From an uncultured Agathobacter sp. (GTDB taxonomy: Bacteria > Bacillota > Clostridia > Lachnospirales > Lachnospiraceae), in assembly GCA_934307695.1 (NCBI GenBank), contig CAKRCS010000018.1, forward strand, positions 1 through 37,492: a stretch of 37,492 bases of DNA, written 5' to 3'. The position numbers and the translations under genes were made by a program. Position 1 is the stretch's first letter; every line of letters starts with the position of its first letter. Below are positions 7,131 through 14,466 of the stretch, one piece after another. The notes under the pieces were generated by a model that was not told where the DNA came from, did no database searches, and was given only the letters and a program-made list of their open reading frames with translations.

Positions 7131-8627
7131 TTACTTCATAACTGCTGCCTGTTCATCCGGCAAAAGTCCATGCACGGTAAAGCCGCTTTCAAGGCACAGG
7201 CAGATGTCCCTGACTGCTTTTTCCGTGATGCGTTCCCCCGGTGCGAGCAGCGGGATTCCCGGCGGGTACAGATAAATATAGTCTGATACGATGCGCCCGG
7301 TGGCGTTCTTAAGCTCCACCGCCTCCTGCGCGCTGTCGAGCGCTTCCGCGATCGTGCAGACCTGCTCCTGCGGGGTGTATAGCTGCACAAACTGAGAAAC
7401 ATTCTCAGAAGTGGAGGCTGCGGTCACGCTGCTCTGAGTGATTTCACCGGCTGTACTCTCCTGTGAAGGCTGCGTATGATCCGCCGGATGCGCTGTTTGC
7501 CCGGCAGAAAGCCTCTCATCGATCTCCAAAAGCGCCGCCTCCAGACGTTCAAAGCCATCGTCCGTATCCATAAGGCTTGTCATCGCAAGCACATAATTGC
7601 CTGCTGCCATCTCCATCTGCAGCCCGTAGTCCTGCAAAAGCATGTCATACAGCGCTTTTCCGGTGATCCCGGCATTCCCGGTATAGAGCAACAGCTTCGA
7701 GGCATCGAAGCCGAACGCCTGCTTCTTGGAAAAATCCGCTCTTCCGATCAATTTAAGCCGCCGCAATGCCGCCATGCGGCTGCCGAACCGATCCAGCCGC
7801 TCCCAGAACCGGCACAGCTCCTGTGCGCCCGACTCCCGCATATAGCGGATGCAGCGCTCCATCCCCGCCATCAGGATATAGGACGGCGAGCTCGTCTCGT
7901 ATATATCAAGGAACTGCTCTACGCGCTTTTGTGGCACGCGGTCGCTGCACACATGCAAAAGCGCCGTCTGCGTATAGGACGGCAGTGTCTTATGAAGGCT
8001 CTGCACCACAAGGTCTGCGCCGCAGTGGACTGCGCTGTCCGGAAACACCTCAGCCTCCGTCAGTCCGAAGTGTGCGCCGTGCGCCTCGTCAACGATGAGC
8101 GGAATGCCGTGCGCGTGTACAAGCTCCGCTATACGCGCGATGTCCGATACGACACCCTCGTAGGTCGGGGAGGTCAGCAGCACCGCATCCACATCCGGGT
8201 GCTGCGAAAGCTCTTTTTCAATCTGCTCCGGTGTGACCGCGCAGGCGATCCCATACGCATTGATCTTCGGGTACACATAATGAGCGGTCAGCTCCTGCAT
8301 ATAGATCCCATGGTATACCGCCTTGTGGCAGTTGCGCGCCACCAGTATGCTGCTCCTTCTGCGGCACGCGGCTCCGATCGCCGCGAGCAGACCGCAGGTG
8401 CTTCCGTTGACCAGATAATATGCCTGTCTGGAACCATACAGCTCTGCCGCACGCTCCTGCGCGTCCTTTAGGACTTCCTCCGCGTGGTGCAGATTGTCAA
8501 AGCCATCGATCTCTGTGATGTCGATCGTGTATGGATCGGCAGCAGTGCGCCATTTGCGCTTATGCCCCGGCATGTGGAACGGATAGATATTCGATTGTGC
8601 GTATTCCTCTAATCTGCGGTCTAACAT
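7131..8627 (-). CDS. Orn/Lys/Arg decarboxylase-family PLP enzyme (YaaO/SpeA-like)
   Basis: 498 residues, fold type I PLP enzyme. Landmarks: PFHMPGHKRKW near 16-26, IDGFDNLHHAEEVLKDAQ, the cofactor-binding IVDEAHGAHFG (about 178-188, Asp180) and the PLP lysine in QSLHKTLPSYTQ (Lys213). Family members decarboxylate arginine, lysine or ornithine in polyamine formation; the exact substrate cannot be read from sequence. A Ser/Thr/Gln-rich linker (about 372-413) separates the aminotransferase fold from the C-terminal domain (LYPPGIPLLAPGERI), which carries the family signature. Bacillus has the same gene (yaaO) beside the tmk-holB cluster, so synteny supports the call. RBS is GAGGA 5 nt upstream. 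Cytoplasmic. Confidence 0.9.
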   Translation of the reverse strand: MLDRRLEEYAQSNIYPFHMPGHKRKWRTAADPYTIDITEIDGFDNLHHAEEVLKDAQERAAELYGSRQAYYLVNGSTCGLLAAIGAACRRRSSILVARNCHKAVYHGIYMQELTAHYVYPKINAYGIACAVTPEQIEKELSQHPDVDAVLLTSPTYEGVVSDIARIAELVHAHGIPLIVDEAHGAHFGLTEAEVFPDSAVHCGADLVVQSLHKTLPSYTQTALLHVCSDRVPQKRVEQFLDIYETSSPSYILMAGMERCIRYMRESGAQELCRFWERLDRFGSRMAALRRLKLIGRADFSKKQAFGFDASKLLLYTGNAGITGKALYDMLLQDYGLQMEMAAGNYVLAMTSLMDTDDGFERLEAALLEIDERLSAGQTAHPADHTQPSQESTAGEITQSSVTAASTSENVSQFVQLYTPQEQVCTIAEALDSAQEAVELKNATGRIVSDYIYLYPPGIPLLAPGERITEKAVRDICLCLESGFTVHGLLPDEQAAVMK

Positions 8628-8659
8628 TTGTCCTCTTTCTATTGTCTATCCCAGAAAAA

Positions 8660-9562
8660 CTATCCCAGAAACCGGGACAGCTCCGGCATCCAGTCGTCAA
8701 AAAATACCTCTTTGCGGCATACCGCGCCCCACACCGGCTTTGCAAACCGCATAATGCGATCCAGCACATCCTCCCACGGCTCATTTTCCCCGCCGTTTCT
8801 TCGCTCGTACTGCTCCCAGCGCTTGCGCATATACGCATACTCCCGGTAGCCCGCAAGCTGCTCAAGACGCTTTTCGCGGAACTGTCTCGGCTCCGCAGCC
8901 GCGCGCTCCTCCAGCATCTCCATGATGTGCCGCCCGTTGATCGGCTCGGTCTTTAAGATCTGGTTGACCCGCGCATACGCTCCCATATCCGGGATCAGCT
9001 CCAGCAGCTTCATTATATTATAGAAGTCCTCCGCCAGCCGGTTCTCCGCGGAGTATACATAGACGGTAAGCGGCTGTCCGTTCTCGGACGACAGCAGGAT
9101 CTCCTTCTGCTCCGGGACAATGCCCTTTTTCTGCAATGGAAAAACCCGCACGGCAACCGGTATGCGCATCCCGCGGTACACGATCTCCGGTATCCACAGC
9201 AGTCCGTCGCCTTCCCTTCGGCAGGGTACAGCCAGCTCTATCGGTGCCGTCTCAAACAGTTCCTTCTGCAGCTGTCCGGCAAGTGCCTCCGACCATGCCG
9301 CACCCGGCACGACCTTGTCCGGCGCAATGTATTTTTCGCTCTGCGCATAGAAAAAATCCAGATAGATCTCCTTCGGCTTGCGGTAATTCTCCGTTCCGAT
9401 CGCGCCAAGCGTCTTTAACCACAAAAATTCCCCGAACGCAGACCGGTAAATGCGGCGCAGCATCGCCTCGATCCCGTAGCCGCGCAGTGCGTCTGCGTAG
9501 GAGAGGGATTCCCGCCCGGCATATTCTAAGAGAAATGCATCCGGCTCCATTCCCACCTTCAT
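8660..9562 (-). CDS. AbiEii-like (nucleotidyltransferase-fold) toxin partner with degenerate active site
   Basis: 300 residues when started at the ATG that shares bases with the antitoxin stop (TAATG at 9564-9560), the usual coupling in abiE operons. The N-terminus (YADALRGYGIEAMLRRIYRSAFGEFLWLKTLGAIG) lines up by eye with the AbiEii leader helix and LKGG loop, and YVYSAENRLAEDFYNIMKLLEL with the LAEK region. The diagnostic catalytic features are altered: LKGG reads LKTL, the D-x-D segment reads EIYLD, LAEK reads LAED, and no KDFYD motif follows. So the GTP-dependent nucleotidyltransferase activity of canonical AbiEii may be lost. Call rests on weak similarity plus position directly behind an AbiEi gene; it could be an unrelated partner. 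Confidence 0.5.
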   Translation of the reverse strand: MKVGMEPDAFLLEYAGRESLSYADALRGYGIEAMLRRIYRSAFGEFLWLKTLGAIGTENYRKPKEIYLDFFYAQSEKYIAPDKVVPGAAWSEALAGQLQKELFETAPIELAVPCRREGDGLLWIPEIVYRGMRIPVAVRVFPLQKKGIVPEQKEILLSSENGQPLTVYVYSAENRLAEDFYNIMKLLELIPDMGAYARVNQILKTEPINGRHIMEMLEERAAAEPRQFREKRLEQLAGYREYAYMRKRWEQYERRNGGENEPWEDVLDRIMRFAKPVWGAVCRKEVFFDDWMPELSRFLG

Positions 9563-10188
9563 TACAACCACACTCCGATCAGACTCTGTACCTTCTTGAC
9601 CACCTTGCGCTCTGCGGCATATTCAAGCAGGAGCGAAATGTCCTTGTCCTCGTCCTTGATATAGGACTGGATCGCCTCCTTGAAGATCGCGCGGTCCATC
9701 TTGCTCTCGTACTTCAGGCAGTCGCAGATCACGCGCTCCTTGTCGTAGATTCCGAACGAATTGCCGTCTATCTCGATCCGGCTCGCGCCAAGCTGCAGCG
9801 CCTCCGGCTCCGTGTAGTATGGGATCACCTTCGGGTACTCCATGCAAAAACGCGATTTGGAGGTGTTCTTATCCACCGCCAGCCGCCAGCCATACGGCTT
9901 TTCCACAATATACCCATAGGCATAGAGCGCACTCTCCATACAGAGCATCGCATCCGGGAAAAGCTTCGCGATCAGCTCCTCCTCGCTGAAGCGGTCGATG
10001 CGGTCCGTGTAATAGCCATTCTTGATCCGGACAAGCGTTCCGTCCTCCACAAAATCAAGTATACGCCGGTAATCGATTCCGAGCGCACTCAAGTCCTCTT
10101 TCTTCGCGATGCCGCCCTGCGCATCAATCTTCTCTTTGATTTTTGCAAGAATCCGATCGGATTCCTTTGTCTGTTTGTAAGTTGACAT
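9562..10188 (-). CDS. AbiEi-family antitoxin / transcriptional regulator
   Basis: 208 residues. N-terminal winged helix (KIDAQGGIAKKEDLSALGIDYRRILDFVEDGTLVRIKNGYYTD, about 20-63), then the family's AMLCMESALYAYGY motif and the C-terminal antitoxin domain with ISRIEIDG-type and IYDKERVICDCLKY segments. AbiEi proteins repress their own operon and block the AbiEii toxin without direct protein contact (type IV). Start is the ATG at 10188 with GGAG 6 nt upstream. The partner gene starts within its stop codon. The promoter carries an inverted repeat suited to autoregulation. This copy is only distantly similar to the partial AbiEi at the left edge. Confidence 0.82.
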   Translation of the reverse strand: MSTYKQTKESDRILAKIKEKIDAQGGIAKKEDLSALGIDYRRILDFVEDGTLVRIKNGYYTDRIDRFSEEELIAKLFPDAMLCMESALYAYGYIVEKPYGWRLAVDKNTSKSRFCMEYPKVIPYYTEPEALQLGASRIEIDGNSFGIYDKERVICDCLKYESKMDRAIFKEAIQSYIKDEDKDISLLLEYAAERKVVKKVQSLIGVWL

Positions 10189-10212
10189 TTTCCGCTCCAA
10201 TAAAAATTCAGT

Positions 10213-10254
10213 GGTATTTTATTACATTTTACTCCCAAATACCGCCCGCGTCAA
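10213..10254 (-). promoter_or_regulatory. Promoter with inverted repeat for the AbiE-like pair
   Basis: Minus strand: -35 TTGACG (10249-10254), 17-bp spacer, -10 TAAAAT (10226-10231). An inverted repeat GGTATTT (10213-10219) / AAATACC (10237-10243) straddles the -10 box. This fits AbiEi-type autoregulation; binding is inferred. Confidence 0.62.
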
Positions 10255-10270
10255 ACAAGTTTTTTGTCGT

Positions 10271-10299
10271 TGAAATCGTTCTGTTTTTGTCGTATAATG
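10271..10299 (+). promoter_or_regulatory. Promoter of the ArgR-like gene
   Basis: -35 TTGAAA (10271-10276), 17-bp spacer, -10 TATAAT (10294-10299), 58 bp upstream of the start codon at 10357. It is divergent from the AbiE-like promoter, the two -35 boxes being about 17 bp apart. Confidence 0.75.
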
Positions 10300-10356
10300 C
10301 ATATAAAGACATTTCACATTGTCCTATTTTATTATATGCGACACAAGGAGCAGATT

Positions 10357-10863
10357 ATGGAAAAACCATCATCACGCAAGAACCCTTCGCGGGAATCCTG
10401 CGAAAAGGTAATCAAACGGATCCTCATGACCGAGGTTTTAGAGCAGGGAACGAACAGACACTTTCGCTCCGCCACCGATTTCATGAAGTATTTTGAATCG
10501 CTCTATCCGGCATCCGATGCGCTCTCCAAGCAGGTGCAGCGTGCCGTCAAGGCATTGCAGATGCCAAAGGATGAAAACGGATTTTTCATTGTCAATAAAA
10601 CTTCCGCCCAGCTCGAACAGGAAAAACAGATCACGCAGCTCTTTTCCACCGCGCATGTGTCGGTCGATCCGATGGATGCCTATGAGACGGTCTTTCTGTC
10701 TGCGGACGCTCCGATGCGCGAATACCTTGCGCATATACTCGAAACCTCCGAGACGTTCCGGGGTAAGTTCCTCACGATCGTCACCACGTCCAACGGACTG
10801 ATCCTCTACACGCAAAACAAGAACCAACTGCTTATCCTGCTAAATAGTCTGACAATTCAATAG
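10357..10863 (+). CDS. Divergent ArgR-like regulator
   Basis: 168 residues from the ATG at 10357 (AAGGAG 7 nt upstream). The N-terminal half resembles an ArgR winged helix: a helix pair, then ALSKQVQRAVKALQMPKDENGFFIVNK, which aligns with the ArgR recognition helix and wing (VSRDIKELGL...YRYVL). The C-terminal half has the alternating pattern of the ArgR oligomerisation domain and ends GKFLTIVTTSNGLILYTQNKNQLLILLNSL, parallel to the GTIAGDDTILVI...AEELLEKL end of ArgR. The arginine-contacting GDD aspartates are absent (TTSNG instead). Probably a DNA-binding protein that has lost or changed its ligand. Single-gene transcript between its promoter and a terminator. ArgR relationship is by eye only. 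Confidence 0.5.
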   Translation: MEKPSSRKNPSRESCEKVIKRILMTEVLEQGTNRHFRSATDFMKYFESLYPASDALSKQVQRAVKALQMPKDENGFFIVNKTSAQLEQEKQITQLFSTAHVSVDPMDAYETVFLSADAPMREYLAHILETSETFRGKFLTIVTTSNGLILYTQNKNQLLILLNSLTIQ

Positions 10864-10886
10864 TGTTTTCGCAATGTCTGTAATAA

Positions 10887-10933
10887 GAAAAATCGACAAC
10901 TTTCTCTCCCGGAAAATTGTCGATTTCTTTTTG
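10887..10933. terminator. Bidirectional terminator
   Basis: AAATCGACAA (10890-10899) pairs perfectly with TTGTCGATTT (10917-10926), with an A-run before and a T-run after. It can serve both the ArgR-like gene (plus) and the convergent carboxypeptidase gene (minus). Confidence 0.85.
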
Positions 10934-10964
10934 TTTTGTCCTTTATCTTTGTCTTTCTTGTCGT

Positions 10965-12380
10965 TTATCGGAACATTCTGTCGCGTTTTCTGCGGCTGTG
11001 TCCCTTATTCCGCTTGATCCTGCGGAAACGGTTCCTGCGCTCCCTGCGGATCTCCCGGTCATGCTTTCGGATATAATAATCGCGGAAGAATCTGCGCGCG
11101 AGCCACACGATAATGACCAGCGCCAGCACACCTAAGATTGCAAACACGATCATCTTCGGTTCGATGACCACGACCTCGATCTGTTCCTCCTCCGATTCCG
11201 TATCCTGCGGCTCCTTCAGATCCGGCTGCGCGACTCTCGCTCCTGTCGCGACGATCTCCACATATCCCACCGTCCGTTCTGCGTAGCTGTATTCAAACTT
11301 TGCCAGCCGTCCGTCCTCCTGTCCTGTGGAGAGGACAACCTGCGCATCATCAAAGGAAACGGTCTTTGGCAGGATGATGTATGCACTTCTGTCAAGTGTG
11401 ACGAATGAATCATTGGTATTTAAAATTCCCGCATCCTTGTCCATCGTATCGGCAATGCTTGTCTCATTTTCCGATATATTAAAGGTCTGGAAATTGTCAA
11501 AGCAGTAATCCAGCAGCAGCTTCGTGTCGGTAAACTGCTTCGGCGCTTTTACGTCCATGACCACGCATGCGAGCGTCATTCCGTCCTTTTCCGCATACGT
11601 TACGAGCGTGCTGCCCGATGCGTCCGTGTATCCGGTCTTGCCGCCGGTGCAGTACGGATAGATATATTCGCTGGTCTTATAATAATGAAGCATCTTGTGA
11701 TGGTTCGTCAGCGGCGTCTCATCGTTCTTGTGCTTGTTCGTGCGCGGGATCGTGTAGGTCGAGGTTCCCGTTATGATGCGGAAATTCTCGTTCTTGTACG
11801 CTTCGCAGGCGATCAGCCCCATATCATAGGCGCATGTCCAATGCTCGGTGTCCGGCAGTCCGTTGCAGTTGTTGAAATGGGTGTTGACCGCACCAAGAGC
11901 TGCCGCCCGCTCATTCATCATATCGATGAACGTTTGGTAATCGCCGCCCAGCGACTCCCCAACGTGCTCCGCAACCGCATACGCGCATTCATTTGCCGAG
12001 GCAAGCATGACCGCGTACAGGCATTGCTCCATGGTCATCTCCTCCCCGACATCACGGGAAATATGCGAGGTGTCGCCCTCATTCAGATATACCGCATCCT
12101 TGGAAAAGGTGACCGTCTCACCAAGACTGCTGTTCTCAAGCGCGAGAAGCGTTGTCATGATCTTGGTGATGCTGGCAGGGTATTTCTTCTCCTGACTGTT
12201 TTTCTCATATAATATCGTGCCGGTATTGACCTCCATGACCACCGCGCTCTCGGACTCGATCGATGGGCCTTCCGGCCAGTAATCCTCCGCTTTTACCGCT
12301 GTCGGCCGAAATGCAGGCAGCACGCAGACCGCGCTTATGGCAAATGTCAGCACGCGGGCAATCGTTTTCCTTTTGTTCAT
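10965..12380 (-). CDS. D-alanyl-D-alanine carboxypeptidase (DacF/PBP5 type)
   Basis: 471 residues from the ATG at 12380 (AGGAG 6 nt upstream); an ORF extension further upstream has no binding site. A signal peptide (MNKRKTIARVLTFAISAVCVLPAF) leads to a peptidase S11 domain with all three active-site motifs: SITK (Ser70-Lys73), SAN (about 128) and KTG (about 248). These enzymes trim the terminal D-Ala from peptidoglycan pentapeptides. Near residue 405 there is a membrane helix (MIVFAILGVLALVIIVWLA) and then a very basic cytoplasmic tail of about 40 residues (RRERRNRFRRIKRNKGHSRR), unlike the amphipathic anchor of PBP5. Single gene with its own terminator. Confidence 0.9.
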   Translation of the reverse strand: MNKRKTIARVLTFAISAVCVLPAFRPTAVKAEDYWPEGPSIESESAVVMEVNTGTILYEKNSQEKKYPASITKIMTTLLALENSSLGETVTFSKDAVYLNEGDTSHISRDVGEEMTMEQCLYAVMLASANECAYAVAEHVGESLGGDYQTFIDMMNERAAALGAVNTHFNNCNGLPDTEHWTCAYDMGLIACEAYKNENFRIITGTSTYTIPRTNKHKNDETPLTNHHKMLHYYKTSEYIYPYCTGGKTGYTDASGSTLVTYAEKDGMTLACVVMDVKAPKQFTDTKLLLDYCFDNFQTFNISENETSIADTMDKDAGILNTNDSFVTLDRSAYIILPKTVSFDDAQVVLSTGQEDGRLAKFEYSYAERTVGYVEIVATGARVAQPDLKEPQDTESEEEQIEVVVIEPKMIVFAILGVLALVIIVWLARRFFRDYYIRKHDREIRRERRNRFRRIKRNKGHSRRKRDRMFR

Positions 12381-12547
12381 AAAATCTCCTGAATATATAC
12401 TTGCTTTTGTTCGTTTAACTTCAAGTATAAACTGTGGTAATTTTTCCCGCAAGGGCTTTCTTCATATTCTACCCGGTTTCCGGAAAATAATTACTTTTAA
12501 ATTGCGTGTCGCTTGCAGATAGGTTTTCAGAAAAAGCTGCGATACGC

Positions 12548-12576
12548 TTGCGCGGCGCGTGTTTTTTCGCTAAAAT
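12548..12576 (+). promoter_or_regulatory. Promoter of trmB
   Basis: -35 TTGCGC (12548-12553), 17-bp spacer, -10 TAAAAT (12571-12576), 50 bp upstream of the trmB start. Confidence 0.5.
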
Positions 12577-12625
12577 AGGGATAAATTGCAGAATAATAAT
12601 TCAATCAGGAAAGGTTCATGAAACA

Positions 12626-13267
12626 ATGAGATTACGAAACATTCCGGGCGCAGACGAAGTTGTAAGCAACAGCCCATATTGTATACAGAATGCAACGGAG
12701 TACAAGGGAAAATGGCATGAACTTCTCGGCAACTCCAATCCGGTCCACATCGAGGTAGGCATGGGAAAAGGGCGTTTTTTGATGGAACTCGCCGCGCTTC
12801 ATCCGGACATCAACTATATCGGAATTGAACGCTACACCAGTGTCCTGCTGCGCGCCGTCCAGAAAATGGAGGAGCTTATGCTTCCAAATGTACATTTTCT
12901 GTGCATCGATGCCGCAACACTGCCGGAGATCTTTGACAAGGGCGAGGTTGCCCGCATCTATCTCAACTTTTCCGATCCGTGGCCGAAGGATCGCCACGCG
13001 AAGCGCCGCCTGACCTCCTCTGAGTTCCTTGCGCGCTACGACCAGTTCCTTGCGCCGGACGGACGGATCGAGTTCAAGACCGACAATCAGGATCTGTTTA
13101 CGTTCTCGCTCGATGAGGTCAACGCATCCGAGATATGGCATCTGGACGCTTTTACCCGCGATCTGCACCACGATCCGGTGTTAAATGAGGGCAATATCAT
13201 GACCGAATACGAAGAAAAGTTCTCCAGCATCGGCAATCCGATCTGCAAGCTCATCGCATCACGCTAA
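12626..13267 (+). CDS. trmB: tRNA (guanine-N7-)-methyltransferase TrmB
   Basis: 213 residues, the usual length. It forms m7G46 in tRNA with SAM. Motifs seen: HIEVGMGKGRFLMELA (SAM loop), NYIGIERYTSVLLRA, IYLNFSDPWPKDRHAKRRLTS (the DPWPK-xxH-xKRRL signature) and FKTDNQDLFTFSL. The start at 12626 is chosen because the conserved N-terminus MRLRNIPGADE begins there; AGGAAAGG lies about 11 nt upstream. A longer frame upstream has no family similarity. Confidence 0.95.
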   Translation: MRLRNIPGADEVVSNSPYCIQNATEYKGKWHELLGNSNPVHIEVGMGKGRFLMELAALHPDINYIGIERYTSVLLRAVQKMEELMLPNVHFLCIDAATLPEIFDKGEVARIYLNFSDPWPKDRHAKRRLTSSEFLARYDQFLAPDGRIEFKTDNQDLFTFSLDEVNASEIWHLDAFTRDLHHDPVLNEGNIMTEYEEKFSSIGNPICKLIASR

Positions 13268-13288
13268 ATTTCCGGTGCCACAGATAAA

Positions 13289-13323
13289 ATCCGGCAGATT
13301 ATTCGATTCAGTTACTGCCGGAT
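13289..13323. terminator. Stem-loop after trmB
   Basis: ATCCGGCAG (13289-13297) pairs with CTGCCGGAT (13315-13323) around a 17-nt loop, 22 nt after the trmB stop. There is no clear T-run, so it may be a processing or weak termination signal. The rest of 13268-13454 shows no gene. Confidence 0.45.
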
Positions 13324-13454
13324 GATATCCCAATATACTATGCAGCCGCTTTCCCATTCTTGATTTCATAGAAAATAAAAAAGGTCACTTCACATTTGAA
13401 ATGGCCATTCATCCTCTTACGTATTCTTTTTACCTAACGCATCGCAGCTCATTT

Positions 13455-13820
13455 CTACCCCTCTATAGGCTTTCCAATCTCATGCAGAAAGCTTATCCAG
13501 CAGACCTCCGGCATATGGCACCAATACAGCTCATCCTCGTACCTATATACAAATGCGATCTGATTCGCACGATATCTGTTAAACGGCACGTTCCGGCTTA
13601 TTCCCACCGGCTCAAAGTGGCACTCCCGGAGCATCCACTCCATGTTGCGATAGCTTGGATCAATAAAAATATTATCTGTACTGTGATTTCCGGATGACAA
13701 CAACGCACTGTTGATCTCACATGTCAGCGCCTCCCGAAACGGCTTCGCATCTGTGTCCGTCCGATAATCATCATCCCCCTTGGTTTCGCGCCTCGAATAC
13801 GCAGGATCTCCCTTGTCCAT
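13455..13820 (-). CDS. Hypothetical protein
   Basis: 121 residues from the ATG at 13820, which has GGAGG 8 nt upstream; an in-frame upstream ATG at 13862 lacks a site. No signal peptide or membrane helix. The sequence has two parts: a polar Asp/Arg/Thr-rich N-terminus (DKGDPAYSRRETKGDDDYRTDTDAKPF) and a compact C-terminal part with many aromatics (NRYRANQIAFVYRYEDELYWCHMPEVCWISFLHEIGKPIEG). I do not recognise a family. It is a single gene convergent with trmB, and its real existence rests on the binding site and balanced composition. Confidence 0.55.
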   Translation of the reverse strand: MDKGDPAYSRRETKGDDDYRTDTDAKPFREALTCEINSALLSSGNHSTDNIFIDPSYRNMEWMLRECHFEPVGISRNVPFNRYRANQIAFVYRYEDELYWCHMPEVCWISFLHEIGKPIEG

Positions 13821-14163
13821 ACACTTTTCCTCCCAAAAATAGATAACCTCATAATATATCATTCGTCTAATTATGTCAACTTTATTAAAACAAGTTTTTA
13901 AATCCCAATAAAAAATTTTATATTTTTGTATAAGAAGTTAGAGATTTTATTTATTTCCGATGCTACGTCTTTAAACCAGTTCATAAGGAATCGTTTGCTA
14001 CGGTTGATTTTTCGCAGATAGCAATTATTCTGCTGGCAGGTTATTTGCCGGTATCGTTGTCGTGCTTGCATTTGCACTTTTGGCATAAAAAAAACCCCCA
14101 ACGAATCATTTTGTTCGTCAAGGATCTTTTGTCTTTTTATTATAAAAATAAGATAATAATGAG
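13821..14163. other. Intergenic stretch, AT-rich
   Basis: Between the hypothetical gene and the tRNA there is no convincing gene. A terminator for the tRNA lies at 14087-14123. Short T- and A-runs and a small repeat TTTGC/GCAAA around 14065-14078 are the only other features. Confidence 0.6.
14087..14123 (-). terminator. Terminator of tRNA-Lys
   Basis: On the minus strand the stem CCTTGACGAA / TTCGTTGGGG (with G-U pairs) around CAAAATGA is followed by eight T residues (14094-14087). Confidence 0.7.
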
Positions 14164-14236
14164 TGCGCCACCAGGGGATCGAACCCTGCACACCCTGATT
14201 AAGAGTCAGGTGCTCTACCAGATGAGCTAGTGGCGC
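14164..14236 (-). tRNA. tRNA-Lys (anticodon CTT)
   Basis: The 73-nt minus-strand sequence folds as a standard cloverleaf: acceptor GCGCCAC/GTGGCGC with discriminator A, D arm GCTC-ATCTGGTA-GAGC, anticodon arm CCTGA-CTCTTAA-TCAGG (anticodon CTT) and T arm CAGGG-TTCGATC-CCCTG. The CCA end is not encoded. A consensus promoter and a terminator flank it, so it is a single-tRNA transcript. Confidence 0.97.
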
Positions 14237-14273
14237 GTATTTTGTTTCGTTCGTTTTCCCGAACGCAAGGATT

Positions 14274-14302
14274 ATTATATAGCAGACTTTCCTAAAATGC
14301 AA
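14274..14302 (-). promoter_or_regulatory. Promoter of tRNA-Lys
   Basis: Minus strand: -35 TTGCAT (14297-14302), 17-bp spacer, -10 TATAAT (14274-14279), about 38 bp before the mature 5' end. Confidence 0.8.
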
Positions 14303-14344
14303 CACTTTTTTTCATTTTTTTCAAAAAAATTTTCAAAAAGCTGG

Positions 14345-14367
14345 AAACCCGCTAAATATGCGGGTTT
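14345..14367. other. Short palindromic stem-loop between tRNA and pepT
   Basis: AAACCCGC (14345-14352) and GCGGGTTT (14360-14367) form a perfect 8-bp stem with a 7-nt loop. No T-run follows on the plus strand. It could be part of the pepT control region or a remnant terminator. Confidence 0.4.
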
Positions 14368-14466
14368 GCGCTTGCCGCCGATTCGGTTTGTACTTGTTTT
14401 TTTGTAGTATCGGGTACATAATAGACGCAGATGCAACAATAAAAAAGAAAGCTGAGGGCATTACTT

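Noticed and set aside
7476..8471. 331-codon plus-strand frame opposite the decarboxylase
   Set aside because: The minus-strand frame has clear PLP-enzyme motifs; the opposite frame has Arg/His-rich, unconserved sequence and no binding site.
9136..10185. 349-codon plus-strand frame opposite the AbiE-like genes
   Set aside because: Both minus-strand genes have matched start sites, coupling and promoter; the plus frame spans both without any domain.
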